From Tritrichomonas musculus (taxonomy: Eukaryota; Parabasalia; Tritrichomonadida; Tritrichomonadidae): a stretch of 64,000 bases of DNA. The notes under the pieces were generated by a model. The model had not been told where the DNA came from. It was given only the letters and a program-made list of their open reading frames with translations, and did not search any database. The translations under genes were made by a program, and so were the position numbers. The stretch is from NCBI GenBank assembly GCA_039105265.1, contig JAPFFF010000009.1, forward strand, positions 248,001 to 312,000, written 5' to 3'. Below are positions 53,029-63,351 of this stretch, piece after piece. The first letter of the stretch is position 1. Every line of letters begins with the position of its first letter.

Positions 53029-53273
53029 TTCAAAAATTTATATAAATTTATTGAAAGAAAGAATTCAATTTTTTGATTAATTTGAAAAATGAAAAAATGA
53101 TATTCTAAATAAGATGATCATACAGAACCTATATTTTCAATTGAAAGAAAAAACATTGTGCCGACTTGCGATATATATAATAAGTTTCATTTTGAAATAC
53201 AAAAACATAAATAAACTAAAGTTATTTTTACAACAAAAATTGATAGTTAGTTTGGATACAAGTATAATATTTT

Positions 53274-53825
53274 TCATTGACCAGAAATATTATGAAGCAT
53301 TTGAACTAGTTCTTGACGCCTTCTTTTTTCTTCAGGAGTAAGAGATTCCTTAAATGAGAGCCTTCTAAGTTCAAAATTAATTTCAGATTTTCTTTGAACA
53401 AGAATATCAGAAGAAAATACAATTTCACGGTCAGTAGAATAATCTTTGCTTTGATCTGAAAACGCGTCAATAAATCCTGAGCTTTTCGACCTACCTTTAA
53501 CACGTCGATTACCAGCTTGCTTCAAAATATGACACTTCAAAGTGCCTTCTGAAAGTGGTTTAACATCCAATTCATCAAGTTTGAGCGAAACTAAAAATTT
53601 TCTCAAATAATCTTCCTGTTGTCGCATAAATTCGATTTCAAGTTTATTATGTACTTCGAAAAGACGAGACAATTCAAGTGCGCGTATAGGCTCAGGAATT
53701 GATGAATCATTTCGAATAGTTTTTATTTTCTGACGAATGTTTTGAATCTCGTTTTCAACTTTAAGTTGAGTGAAAAAAAGGGTTGCAACATCATTTTCAT
53801 TCTCATTACTTAATGGCTTAGACAT
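53274..53825 (-). CDS. Coiled-coil protein, 183 residues, unrecognised
   Basis: The frame is open to 53897, but the ATG at 53823-53825 (MSKPLSNENENDVATLFF) gives the more natural start. The upstream 24 residues are hydrophobic/basic and could alternatively be real. A coiled coil covers about residues 18-85 (VENEIQNIRQKIKTIRND, LSRLFEVHNKLEIEFMRQ). A basic patch (GNRRVKGRSKSS) lies at about 105-117 and a charged helix near the end contains LTPEEKRRRQELVQML. No family is recognised. It shares an upstream side with the nested transposon block beginning at 53949. Confidence 0.7.
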   Translation of the reverse strand: MSKPLSNENENDVATLFFTQLKVENEIQNIRQKIKTIRNDSSIPEPIRALELSRLFEVHNKLEIEFMRQQEDYLRKFLVSLKLDELDVKPLSEGTLKCHILKQAGNRRVKGRSKSSGFIDAFSDQSKDYSTDREIVFSSDILVQRKSEINFELRRLSFKESLTPEEKRRRQELVQMLHNISGQ

Positions 53826-54803
53826 TTTCGATTTTGAATGTGGTAAAATATGAAATGGGTTAAAAATAATGCTCTCAAATTTTATTCGAAATTTCAATAG
53901 GAAAACTTTTCAAAATTTTAATCATCTCTATAGATAAATTTGTTCGTAAAAGGTAGGCTGACATGATCAAACTTTTTGAAAAGCTTATTTTCACTTAATT
54001 CATACAAAAATCATTCCTTGTGGAAAATTTGCATTTTTCTAAAATTAGTTAAATAATATTTAACATAAATATATATAAACAACTATAAATAAACTATTTT
54101 TTATATATCTGAAATATATGATGCGATATAAAGAATCATATTTTCAATTAACAAATAAAAAATTTCTGAAATTATTCTAAAAAAAGCAAAATATAATAAT
54201 TTCAGAAATTTGTTCATACATAAAATTTATATTTTTTATTTTATTTATATTTTATATATATAATTTATATTTATAATATATAAATCATTTGTTTGAAATA
54301 AAATATAATTATATGATGAATTAATTTTCAATTGATATTGAAATATTTTCTTTGAGCTTGTAAATTAATATCTTCGAATAATTTGAGTATTTTATTTATT
54401 ATATTTCTTTCTATATTTCAATTATTTATTTAAATATATAATAAAAATATTTTTAATTAATATTAATTTTATAAAATGATATTCATAAATAAAATATTTA
54501 AACTCTTATAACCATCATTATTTGAGAAAATATAAAAAAGATTGTTCTCAATTGAGAATCTTTTTTTGAATTACATATAAAGGAACTTTTCAATTAATTA
54601 CTCAGAAATTATGAATAAAAAGTGGAAAACATTATTTGGGAATAATAATAATCAATATAAATTGTTGATTTAAAAATTTTAGAAAAATTTTTTTTTACTT
54701 ATAGCTAAAAATTTTTTTTTATTTTCTTACAAAAAGAATATATTCATTACCTTCATAATTAATATATTTCAATTTTATGTTTTTTGGAACGATTTTCTTA
54801 ATT

Positions 54804-57139
54804 AGATGTGGGGGAGCCAAAAATAACGTATTTTTAGAGGTATTCATGTGAAGTGAAAACTCGTTATTTTATTATTTTATTTTTAGTTTAATTGAATGAA
54901 TATTTTATCTTATGAAAAAATATTAAGATTATTTACTTCTATATATTAAATACTTGCGTTTGCCATAATTGGTTTTAATGGATGTTGAGAATTTAAAAAC
55001 CATTTAAAAAATGGTATTTCGTTTATATCTCGTGTCAAATAAAATATTTATGAATTACAAATCAATAATAATATTTTATACTTTATTTATAAAATATATT
55101 ATCTGTTTTATTTCCAAATTACTAGCTATATATAGATTTAACCACAAATTTACATAAAAAATATTTGAAAATGACTTATTTCTCAATTTCTTTACGAAAT
55201 AATAATACATTAATTGTACAATATAATAATAATATATATTTTAATAAATTTTATTATGTAAATAAGTTAATTTATACTCTCATTTTAAAGAAAAATGTAA
55301 TTAATATTTTGTATTATTTTGAATTATTTTTCATCGTATTTATGTACGTTATTATTATTTCAGTGATGTGAGATGATTATTTTCGGTGAAGTGAAGTTAT
55401 TAGTGAAATGATTCTTGAAAAATATAAATTTGCTCATCTTCATAAAAATATTAAAAAAATATTTTCTATTTAGTCAAATTATTATTTGCCATTTTATAAA
55501 ATTAATTTTAATATTTAATATATTGAAAACCAAAAATCAATCACAATACAAACCAACTAATATATTTAGAAATTCAATTTAAAATCATCGTTTAATTGAA
55601 TTTTTCATTTTTTTTTGTTAATTTATCTATTTAATATATTATATAAATCTTAAATATAAAATACATATTGTATATAAATAGTAACATCTATCATAAATAT
55701 AAATTAATATAATGTTTAAATAAAAATATTACTAGGATACGAAAAGTTTATTATTTCAATAAAACAATATAATAACTGAAAAAGTTAAAAATTTTTTAAA
55801 AATAAAATGAAATAATAATTTGTATATCTTTAGAAATAAAATGTATTTTAAACATATAAATATTAATATATTATTTAAATATATATACAATAATAAAAAA
55901 TAAAACAAATATAAATATAAATCTATATTACATCAATTTTTATATAAAAAAATTATACTGCCTCTCAAATATAAAACCATTTTTATTTCAGAAAAATAAA
56001 AATAGAAATATCTCAAAAATAGGAGTATAAAATTCTTATCCATTAAAGTACATTCTTAGTTTCAAAATAAAAATAAAGAAATAATGATCAAAATTACAAT
56101 ATTTCGTCAATTTCTCTACATGAATACCTCTGTATTTTTTATTTTTACCCTTCGGACGTAATTGGAATTTTATAAAATTCAATGAAAAGACGTATTAAAA
56201 TGTAAAAATTGCCGAAATGAAACGTAATTACATAATTTATATAAAAATAAAAAAAAGCAAAGAGGTTTAGTTTCGAACTCAATGATTTGACCTTATATTA
56301 ATTTAACCTCTAAGCTAGAGCTCTCAAATTTGAAAGGATAAAATATTTATATTTAAAGATAAATATTTTTATTTTTCAAATACAACTTTTTATTAACTTT
56401 TTCTAAAAAAGTCGTATTCCAATTATTTTCACGTATACGTAATCGTAAAACGTAATTGATTTTTTTTCTTGGTCTTTTTTATTGAAAAAGTTTGAACAGA
56501 ACGTAATTTTTAAAACCTCCGAAAGGCAATTTTATTTAAAAAAATACCAATTTTAACAGTATAAAAAAAGATTTATTTCTTGTTATTGGAAGAATAAGTA
56601 TGAAAACTTATTTTATTTTATTTAATCCGTATATTTTATGCCTAACTTGATTAAATATGAAGTTTTTATTTATCATTAAAATATATTTATCTCGATATAA
56701 AAATATGTTATAATAAAAAATATAATATATTTATTATATAAAAACAATTTTAAAATATATTATTTCTTCAAATACTATTATTAATAATTTTTAAATGAAA
56801 AAAATTATAGATAAGTATTGCATGTGTAATGATTTACGAAATTCTTCTCAAAGATAAAAGAAAATCTAGTTTTGACGAATCAAATAAAAATAGTAATATT
56901 TAAATAAAATAATATTAAAATATAACAAATAAAACGCTGGCCAATTCCAAACTGAGAACAAATTAACAATAATAATTGTTTTTCTGACCATATAGCACCA
57001 GAATTTTTTTTTATTTTTTGATTTTGGAATGCGCCAGTCCAATTATCTTGAAACTTGTGATTTAATTTACCATATATATATAAGAATTTATATTATAATT
57101 TTGAACTGATTTAAAAAAAAATTTTGCTCCCCCACCTCT
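54804..57139. mobile_element. hAT-like element with GTGGGGGAGC termini, itself interrupted (2336 bp)
   Basis: AGATGTGGGGGAGC and (complement) AGAGGTGGGGGAGC form 14-bp TIRs with one mismatch. The 8-bp duplication TCTTAATT lies on both sides (54796-54803 and 57140-57147), and copy 1 of the outer element shows one such site uninterrupted. Its own sequence totals about 1.03 kb; the rest is the element at 54836-56131 with its duplication, inserted only 32 bp from the left end. No coding gene is found. A tRNA-like segment lies on the minus strand at about 56265-56335. Confidence 0.9.
54836..56131. mobile_element. hAT-like element, family AGAGGTATTCATGT, copy 2 (1296 bp)
   Basis: It has the same perfect 14-bp TIRs and nearly the same length as the copy at 7069-8365, but lies in the opposite orientation. 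It is flanked by GTATTTTT on both sides (54828-54835 and 56132-56139). It is the innermost and therefore youngest layer of the nest. The 68-codon frame at 55165-55371 is Asn/Tyr/Ile-rich and not convincing. Confidence 0.92.
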
Positions 57140-57372
57140 TCTTAATTTGGAATATTATTTACAATATTATTTTTTGAAATTACAGTTATCATAATTGCTT
57201 TAATGCAATAATTGATGTAATGCATAATTTCTGTAACGCATAATTGTTATCATAATTGCTTTAATGTAATAATAATAATAATAAAAAAGAATAAAAATTA
57301 ATAAGAGAATCCAATAAATATATTATTTTTAATTAATATATACAAACATATCAGAAATAAGATAAATTAATA

Positions 57373-57669
57373 TCATATCAAATCTCTTGTGCGAACTTCT
57401 CTTGCATCTTGGCAATTTGCACATGGATAGCAAAAAGTATAAATAATACAATCACCAACATAGTTAGTTTCCATTCCATATCTATTTTTAATGAATTGCC
57501 TTATCCAAAAAGGATGATTTAAGCATAAGCAATGACAAATAGTGCATCGCTCATGTCTTATTCGAGCCCAAGTATCTGCAGTTAGGCAAAAAGGTAAAAA
57601 TAAGCCATAAGTGCAAACCGATAAATCTGAAAAGCAACCAAATAAACGATGCTGATATGAACTCGACAT
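57373..57669 (-). CDS. PLAC8 (Cys-rich) family protein, 98 residues
   Basis: The product shows the PLAC8 pattern. An N-terminal FGCFSDLSVCTYGLFLPFCL with CxxxxxLPFC spacing is followed by a second Cys-rich hydrophobic segment (DCIIYTFCYPCANCQDAREV), whose CYPCANCQDAREV is the family hallmark. Start is the ATG at 57667-57669 (MSSSYQHRLF); the open frame upstream has only a TTG. PLAC8 proteins are membrane-associated, with roles in metal or calcium handling and organ/cell size in other eukaryotes. Which applies here is unknown. The length is typical. Confidence 0.85.
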   Translation of the reverse strand: MSSSYQHRLFGCFSDLSVCTYGLFLPFCLTADTWARIRHERCTICHCLCLNHPFWIRQFIKNRYGMETNYVGDCIIYTFCYPCANCQDAREVRTRDLI

Positions 57670-58099
57670 TAATTTCAAATACTATTAGGAAATATGATAT
57701 GAAAAAAAAAAAAAAAAGAACCTTTCTTCGACATCTTGTTAAAAGAAATATATTAAGCAAGTAATTACAAATTTTATGAAGCTTGTTTAATCATATTAAG
57801 CAATCTTTTCAGTTTTTAACATAGTGCACTATAGTAGCACTACAATTAAATAACTTTATCTAGAAATTCTTTGAGTAAAATAAAAATAGAAAATATTTCT
57901 GATATGAAGTTTATCTAAAATTTTTATCTTCAAAGCAAAATTTCATGATAAATTTACAAATTGTATAAGAAATTCACGGGCCAATAATAAGAAACAGTAT
58001 ATGAAATTAAGGTGCATTCGGTTAATTGAAATTTGCAATGAATTAATATCATTAGTTACACTTCCTTTATAGCTGTAAAAATATAAGTATCGTTTAAAA
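57670..58099. other. Intergenic region, no gene
   Basis: This is AT-rich sequence with a small AGTGC/GCACT hairpin near 57822-57842. The frames that cross it are shadows of the zinc-knuckle gene or chance. Confidence 0.5.
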
Positions 58100-58366
58100 T
58101 TATACATTTTTTTGATACAACTCGGAAACAATTTTCTTTTTTGCTTGGACAGCATTAGGAGTAGAATCATAACTATTTTGGCCAAACATTTCGAGGAGCT
58201 GATCCATTTTCGGTAATTTGCAAGATTCATATGTGTGCTCGTGTGAACCACAATTTGAACATTGCTTTCCACGTTGTTCCGGATTAACCTCAATTGTCGG
58301 GTATCCTAAAATCTGAGCTATATTTTCATAAGTTGCTGGAGCATCACAAAGCTCAAGGAAGTTCAT
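58100..58366 (-). CDS. Small CCHC zinc-knuckle protein, 88 residues
   Basis: A single zinc knuckle, CSNCGSHEHTYESC (CX2CX4HX4C), lies at about residues 36-49. It is preceded by a short helical N-terminus and followed by a charged helix (NAVQAKKKIVSELYQ). Zinc knuckles of this type bind single-stranded RNA or DNA, often in RNA-processing proteins. The transposon MULE gene carries a similar knuckle, but no other transposase motif is present here, so I read it as a host gene. It is divergent from the ATG13-like gene with 103 bp between the starts. Confidence 0.75.
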   Translation of the reverse strand: MNFLELCDAPATYENIAQILGYPTIEVNPEQRGKQCSNCGSHEHTYESCKLPKMDQLLEMFGQNSYDSTPNAVQAKKKIVSELYQKNV

Positions 58367-58469
58367 TATAAAATCAATTTAGACCAAAAATTTCCCCTCT
58401 CACTCAAAATTCTCAATTTAAAAAATTTTCATCAAATTCAATATTTTTTGATCGGCAATTCGAATATTA
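58367..58469. promoter_or_regulatory. Shared divergent promoter region
   Basis: Only 103 bp separates the ATGs of two divergent host genes, so both promoters must lie here. TCACTCAAAA and TTCAATATT are possible initiator-like sites. This is inference from spacing. Confidence 0.45.
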
Positions 58470-59864
58470 ATGGATTTTAATGTACAATCAACACAACTAA
58501 AAAAAGAAGAACAAAAGTTTGCACGTCTTGCGCTAACTTTTTTATATAAAACGATGGAAACAATTTATACGCTCAGATGCCCACACCAAGTTGAATTTAC
58601 TGAAGAAGATTCGAGTTCCTGCTGGTTTAATCTAAATATTCCTCGATCAAATGTACTTCGACAACAATTACAATCATCATTTTATCACGGATGGTTTAGC
58701 ATTGATATTTTTTTATCTGATACAAAAGAAATTGTTGAACGATGGTACCTTATTCATATTCCAGCGAAGCAAACAGAAACTCTCCCATCGCTTGCAGTTA
58801 GTATTGGAAGCTCTGGCATCAACAATAATAGCTCTGGTAGGAATTCAGCCTTAAAAGAATTAAAATTGCATACATATCGCCGATTTACCCAAATACAGAG
58901 ATCTATTTATTGCATGATTGGGGCATTACCAGCAACAACCCTTTCGATCATACTTGACCAATTTTCAACACCTAATAAACGCCACCTTGTTGCATCTTTA
59001 TCGCCATTTCAAAAATTTCCTGCTCAGATCACATCTTTTTGTGAACAAGAGACAGCAAAATTTCGATTTGGTCCAGTTGTTACTCCAATTGGCCAATCTG
59101 TTGTTATTTGCCATTATAGAATTGATATTCAACCTCTTATTCCTACTCCAATTAAAGTAATGCATAATGGAATCAAACTTCCGACCATTAATAATTTCAT
59201 AGATGATAGCAGTTTGAATTCGAGTACAGCTCAAAAATATAATGAAATTTTAGAGAGAGCAACAGCAGTAAGAGACAGTACAAACAAACTGATATCAGAG
59301 CTTAATAATACAGATTCTTTCACATCATCAATTTCAAACTCTTCATCTACAGGAAACAATTACAATGGATTTTCTAAGTTTAATATTGTTAGACCAACAT
59401 CACCAGATCCAATGATGATGCAAACAAGCGATAAAATTAAAGATACGTATGGAATGAGTGTTCCTATTGGATCTCCATTAATGACACCTGGTAGCCACAT
59501 CGATATCATGTCATTTGTTCCAGACCCACGAGGACAATTTGAGCCACTTGATAATGACATTGATTCAAACCTAAATAACAATTCTGAGATTGGTCGCAAT
59601 AGTAATAGCCATGATATTTATAATACAAGCAACAATAATACAAATGATAGTGAAAATAACTTAAATAATTATTCAGCTAATGATTCAAATACAAATAATA
59701 ACGAAAATGATAGTCAAACTTTGATGCCTATTAATGATTTTATTGATTTTCTTAAATCATGCGAAAATAAAAAATACGCGGAATTCGATACAGTAAATAA
59801 TACTGATCAGCAATTATCACGCGTTCGCGATGAGCTTAACATTCTAAAGAATGAGTCTAAGTGA
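58470..59864 (+). CDS. ATG13: ATG13-like autophagy protein (HORMA domain), 464 residues
   Basis: The first about 230 residues match the Atg13 HORMA domain. There is an N-terminal helix (KFARLALTFLYKTMETIYTLR) and a strand block ending VERWYLIHIP. The hallmark HTYRRFTQIQRSIYCMIGAL corresponds to the Atg13 helix with paired Arg residues (..Yk..iilirsLy...r.LPa), followed by FRFGPVVTPIGQSVV. The remaining half is disordered, Ser/Asn/Asp-rich and likely phosphorylated, as in Atg13 tails that bind Atg1 and Atg17/FIP200. The role would be in the Atg1 kinase complex that starts autophagosome formation. The assignment rests on domain pattern only, since Atg13 diverges quickly. Confidence 0.75.
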   Translation: MDFNVQSTQLKKEEQKFARLALTFLYKTMETIYTLRCPHQVEFTEEDSSSCWFNLNIPRSNVLRQQLQSSFYHGWFSIDIFLSDTKEIVERWYLIHIPAKQTETLPSLAVSIGSSGINNNSSGRNSALKELKLHTYRRFTQIQRSIYCMIGALPATTLSIILDQFSTPNKRHLVASLSPFQKFPAQITSFCEQETAKFRFGPVVTPIGQSVVICHYRIDIQPLIPTPIKVMHNGIKLPTINNFIDDSSLNSSTAQKYNEILERATAVRDSTNKLISELNNTDSFTSSISNSSSTGNNYNGFSKFNIVRPTSPDPMMMQTSDKIKDTYGMSVPIGSPLMTPGSHIDIMSFVPDPRGQFEPLDNDIDSNLNNNSEIGRNSNSHDIYNTSNNNTNDSENNLNNYSANDSNTNNNENDSQTLMPINDFIDFLKSCENKKYAEFDTVNNTDQQLSRVRDELNILKNESK

Positions 59865-60104
59865 TTTATATTATATCATTTTGTGTCTTTTATTTCCTTT
59901 ATGTATAAATTGTTTTATTTCCATTCTTTTATATTTAGATTTATTTTGAATCTTGATTTTAACTATGTACAAGCATGTAGTTGCAAATATTGTTCTGAAT
60001 TATGTTTTATATTTATAAGAAAGATATTAAAATATATAAAAATAATACCATTATTAATTATAACAAAAAAACATTTATTTTAATATCTATAGTATAAAAA
60101 TAAA

Positions 60105-60404
60105 CTATTTTGATTGACTAAATGGATCTTGTACAGCAATAAATATGAAATTTCCGTAAGGTGCAACAATAAGCTCGCTTTTCTTTGATCGTATTCGTAT
60201 GATTTCGGTTTCACCAGAATCAGGAATTTCTTCAAGTGCTTTTTTTGTCCTTTGAACAAAGTGTGCAACAAGTGCTGAATATAAATTTGTTTCGTTTTCT
60301 GGAAAGTCTGATCTGATTGGAACTCCATCGCTTGTGAGGATGACTGTTCCAATAACACCATCTTTTCTTGATAGATCTGCTAATATCTTTTCTGCGTCAG
60401 TCAT
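60105..60404 (-). CDS. Dynein light chain, roadblock/LC7 family, 99 residues
   Basis: The whole protein is one roadblock/LC7 domain. There is an N-terminal helix, then GVIGTVILTSDGVPIRSDFP, the central helix YSALVAHFVQRTKKAL, IIRIRSKKSELIVAPY and the C-terminal FIFIAVQDP strand. This matches the usual about 96-residue length. These light chains bind dynein intermediate chains as dimers and serve cargo and flagellar dynein. It is divergent from the TPR gene, with about 200 bp between starts. Confidence 0.95.
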   Translation of the reverse strand: MTDAEKILADLSRKDGVIGTVILTSDGVPIRSDFPENETNLYSALVAHFVQRTKKALEEIPDSGETEIIRIRSKKSELIVAPYGNFIFIAVQDPFSQSK

Positions 60405-60605
60405 TTCTTATTTCGATTTATCCGTTATTTATTAATTTTTTTCATATGATATGTCATTTAAGTAATATTTTTGTTTTTTTTATATAAAAAAATTATAATT
60501 TCTTCTTTTTTGATGATTCTCTACTTAAAATTCTATAAAACATTTGTTTATTAATAATATTTCTCATATCTTCATTTATGGTTTAAAATGGCATACTAAT
60601 CTTAT

Positions 60606-63191
60606 ATGGAAGAGAAGAAAAAGAAAGCGCAATTTTATCTTTTACACAAAGGAGTTGAATGTATGGCACATGGAAAATTTAACGAAGCGGTAGAATTCTA
60701 TACTCAAGCTTTAAATCAAGCTGAAACAAAAGAAGAACAAGTTCAGATTCTTTGCCACCGTTGGCTCTCTTATTATTATCTCGGCCTTCATCTTTTAATG
60801 GTAGAAGATATTGATTCTGCTCGTCGTATTGATCCAGACTCAGAAATGCTAAAATCAATGTGGTGCCTCTATTTTAAATTATGTGGAGGTTCAAACAATG
60901 CATTCGAAGGAGAAGATCAATGGCCACAAGATCATCAATTAATTTTAAATATTGCTAGAGCAACTGCTGCCATTTGCGAAGATGTCAATTCATCATTTAA
61001 ATTTTTAGACCGCGCACATTTACTGGCATTAAATGGATTAAACCAATCTGCGATCACAGACTACATTACAACATCAGTTCTTGAACCAAACCTAGTTAAG
61101 GTTTGGGTTGAGATTGGTACACAAGGTTATGAAAATAATCGTTCAGATCTCATTGAAGAAACTGTTAAAAAGCTCGAAGAGCTGGGTTATAGTGGTGACT
61201 TTTTTGAAGCAGAAAATAACATAATTAAGCATTTATATGAAGAAGCCTTTAGCTCAATTAAAACGCCCATATTTAATGATGAAAGTAGCGCAAGATCAAT
61301 TGGAGCTCATCTTCATTATTTATGCGGCGACATTCTAAATGCTCGTGCATTTTTAATGGTTGATGATGAAGTTGGATGTTTAACTCAATTCGATTCATTG
61401 CTTCTCCAAATTATTTTTCTTTTAAGTGAGCCAGAAATCCCAACTCAAGTTGATTCAACGTCACCATATTCCCACTTTTTAGATCATTTAATTCATGGAA
61501 TTTACATGTCATTATCTCTCCCATTGTCATCCGTGCCAGCTGATTTATTTATTCCTCAATTCGTCCAACGCCCTTGGATCAACTGGGATACGACTTCATA
61601 TGAGAATGTTCAATACTCCGAATGCAGTTATCCTGAAAATTTCGATAAATCTATAAAGAACATTGATAATGTTGCTAAGTTATTTCAGAAATCGCTTTTT
61701 CTTGGAAATTATCTTGCCCGCAATTCAATTAATAATCGTGAACAAGTGTGCTTAGGACTTTCATTAATTCAACTTGTTCAGATGATTTTAAAGGACCCAT
61801 TCAGTATCGATCTTAACGTTGCAATTGCAACTGTTTCCCATTGGATTCGTATGTATGATCCATTGGCTGCTCTTTTCATGAGAAAAGAAACTCCGTTCGT
61901 TATATATCTTCAAAGAAGAGGAGTTAAATCAGATTTAACTTCTTACCACACAAGAGTTTTTAAATCATTAAAAAGCGGTTTAGCAGCAACAGCTGATTTA
62001 TCAATGCAAAAGAAAATTAAATCAGCAAATACACCCGAAGAACTTTATGAAACAATTTTATCTGATTGTTGTCTGAAGGTTGGGCCAAACGCTTCACTAT
62101 TTTTAAGATTTGATCCTTTAAGAGGTGTTGATATGGGAATTTCACTCCCGCCACTTCATCAAAGTTTTGATTCTTCTTATTCAAAGCTTGTGGCAATGTG
62201 GGCCAAGTTGATGATAATCATTAAGCATGGAAAAGGCGATCTTAATGATAATTCTACATTAACCGACGAACAAAATATGGCTATTCTTAAATCAATACAA
62301 AAACAACTTGGTGCCAAAATGAAAAATTTATTCCGACAATATCGAGAAAAGAATCCTTCCAAATTTAAAACAAGCCAAGAAGGCTCAAATGACAATAACA
62401 ATGATAATAATAATAATAATAACGACAATAATAACGATTCGCAGCCACAATCACCAATTTCAGAAGAACCGAAATCACAATCAAATTCAATTTCTCATAT
62501 TGATGATATATCAACAAAACCTACTACTTCCTCTCAAATTGAAGACGTTCCCGAAAAACACACTTCTTCTCAAATTGCAGAGACAGCAGCAAATTCAAAT
62601 GCAAATCCGATTAATTCTGAAAATCAACAAATTCCATCATCTTTGGAAATTAGTGATTTTGATTCAATTCCTAAGATGAAACCTCCAAGTTCACCTTTAA
62701 GAAGCTCAACGGCTACAGCTGCTTCTGAAAACAATCAAGCTTTATCTATGATAGATGCAACCGACTTTATTTATTCAGTAATGGAATTTCTTTATGAATG
62801 GATGCAAATTACTCCCATCGCACAATGTTCTCATACAATTGGCCATGTTCTTTTCTCAGCATTATTAATGAGCTATTTAGGTGTTGAGATAAGCAAACCA
62901 ATGCCAATGCCAATTGCATTACAAATCGAAGCACTTTTCGCAGTTGATCTTGAAATGTTTACTTCTTTGATTAAACAACGATATCCCATTCATTTTAATA
63001 AGTCAAATGAGATAGAAACTTTGCCAGATGTAGAAAGTGAACTTCCTACTTATCATCACAGAATTCAAGCACTTATTAAGCTTGATTGGACAGAAATAAT
63101 CAATTCAATGCTTGACAAAAATGCTAATTTGGAACAGACTGTTGAAAATGCAAACGAAACCCAATTTGATACATCAATTGAATCTGTATAA
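60606..63191 (+). CDS. TPR-containing protein of unknown role, 861 residues
   Basis: An N-terminal TPR-like region (about 7-90: LLHKGVECMAHGKFNEAVEFYTQALNQ and following) is followed by further helical repeats to about residue 210. The middle contains many Leu-rich helices and a WINWD/W-rich segment. A disordered region at about 595-715 is rich in Asn, Asp, Ser and Gln (NNDNNNDN, PISEEPKSQ). A conserved-looking C-terminal domain at about 720-845 contains EWMQITPIAQCSHTIGHVLF and two adjacent helices. It is likely a scaffold protein. I cannot name a family beyond TPR. Start ATG 60606 directly precedes the Lys-rich N-terminus. Confidence 0.8.
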   Translation: MEEKKKKAQFYLLHKGVECMAHGKFNEAVEFYTQALNQAETKEEQVQILCHRWLSYYYLGLHLLMVEDIDSARRIDPDSEMLKSMWCLYFKLCGGSNNAFEGEDQWPQDHQLILNIARATAAICEDVNSSFKFLDRAHLLALNGLNQSAITDYITTSVLEPNLVKVWVEIGTQGYENNRSDLIEETVKKLEELGYSGDFFEAENNIIKHLYEEAFSSIKTPIFNDESSARSIGAHLHYLCGDILNARAFLMVDDEVGCLTQFDSLLLQIIFLLSEPEIPTQVDSTSPYSHFLDHLIHGIYMSLSLPLSSVPADLFIPQFVQRPWINWDTTSYENVQYSECSYPENFDKSIKNIDNVAKLFQKSLFLGNYLARNSINNREQVCLGLSLIQLVQMILKDPFSIDLNVAIATVSHWIRMYDPLAALFMRKETPFVIYLQRRGVKSDLTSYHTRVFKSLKSGLAATADLSMQKKIKSANTPEELYETILSDCCLKVGPNASLFLRFDPLRGVDMGISLPPLHQSFDSSYSKLVAMWAKLMIIIKHGKGDLNDNSTLTDEQNMAILKSIQKQLGAKMKNLFRQYREKNPSKFKTSQEGSNDNNNDNNNNNNDNNNDSQPQSPISEEPKSQSNSISHIDDISTKPTTSSQIEDVPEKHTSSQIAETAANSNANPINSENQQIPSSLEISDFDSIPKMKPPSSPLRSSTATAASENNQALSMIDATDFIYSVMEFLYEWMQITPIAQCSHTIGHVLFSALLMSYLGVEISKPMPMPIALQIEALFAVDLEMFTSLIKQRYPIHFNKSNEIETLPDVESELPTYHHRIQALIKLDWTEIINSMLDKNANLEQTVENANETQFDTSIESV

Positions 63192-63351
63192 TTTTTATAT
63201 TTGGTATATTTGTTTGGTATTACTGTTTTATGTTAAGGATTACTTATATAAATGTTTTATGTATATGCAAATATTGATTTTTTGATTGATTTGAAATTTA
63301 TTTTTTTATTTGACCAAGTATGCATTGATTTGAAATTTATTATATCATATT

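Larger units (their letters stand above)
53949..57182. mobile_element. TTAA-type element copy 2, truncated and interrupted
   Basis: 53949-54803 and 57140-57182 match 5474-6374 of copy 1 in order (about 90 percent by eye), starting with AAAGGTAGGCTGACATGAT. The last about 225 bp and the right TIR present in copy 1 are missing here. The left end lacks the TTAA seen in copy 1. A hAT-like element (54804-57139) sits in the middle. Comparison with copy 1 shows the empty site exactly. Confidence 0.85.

Noticed and set aside
55165-55371. 68-codon frame in the inner hAT-like element
   Set aside because: It is made of Asn/Tyr/Ile codons from AT-rich DNA and is not supported by a comparable frame in the other copy as far as I can read.
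7069-56131. Segmental duplication between the 5-8 kb and 54-57 kb regions
   Set aside because: The shared pieces are separate transposon copies with their own flanking duplications, different nesting and opposite orientation.
57943-58293. 116-codon minus-strand frame overlapping the zinc-knuckle gene
   Set aside because: It is another frame of the same strand; the zinc-knuckle frame has a clear motif and natural start.
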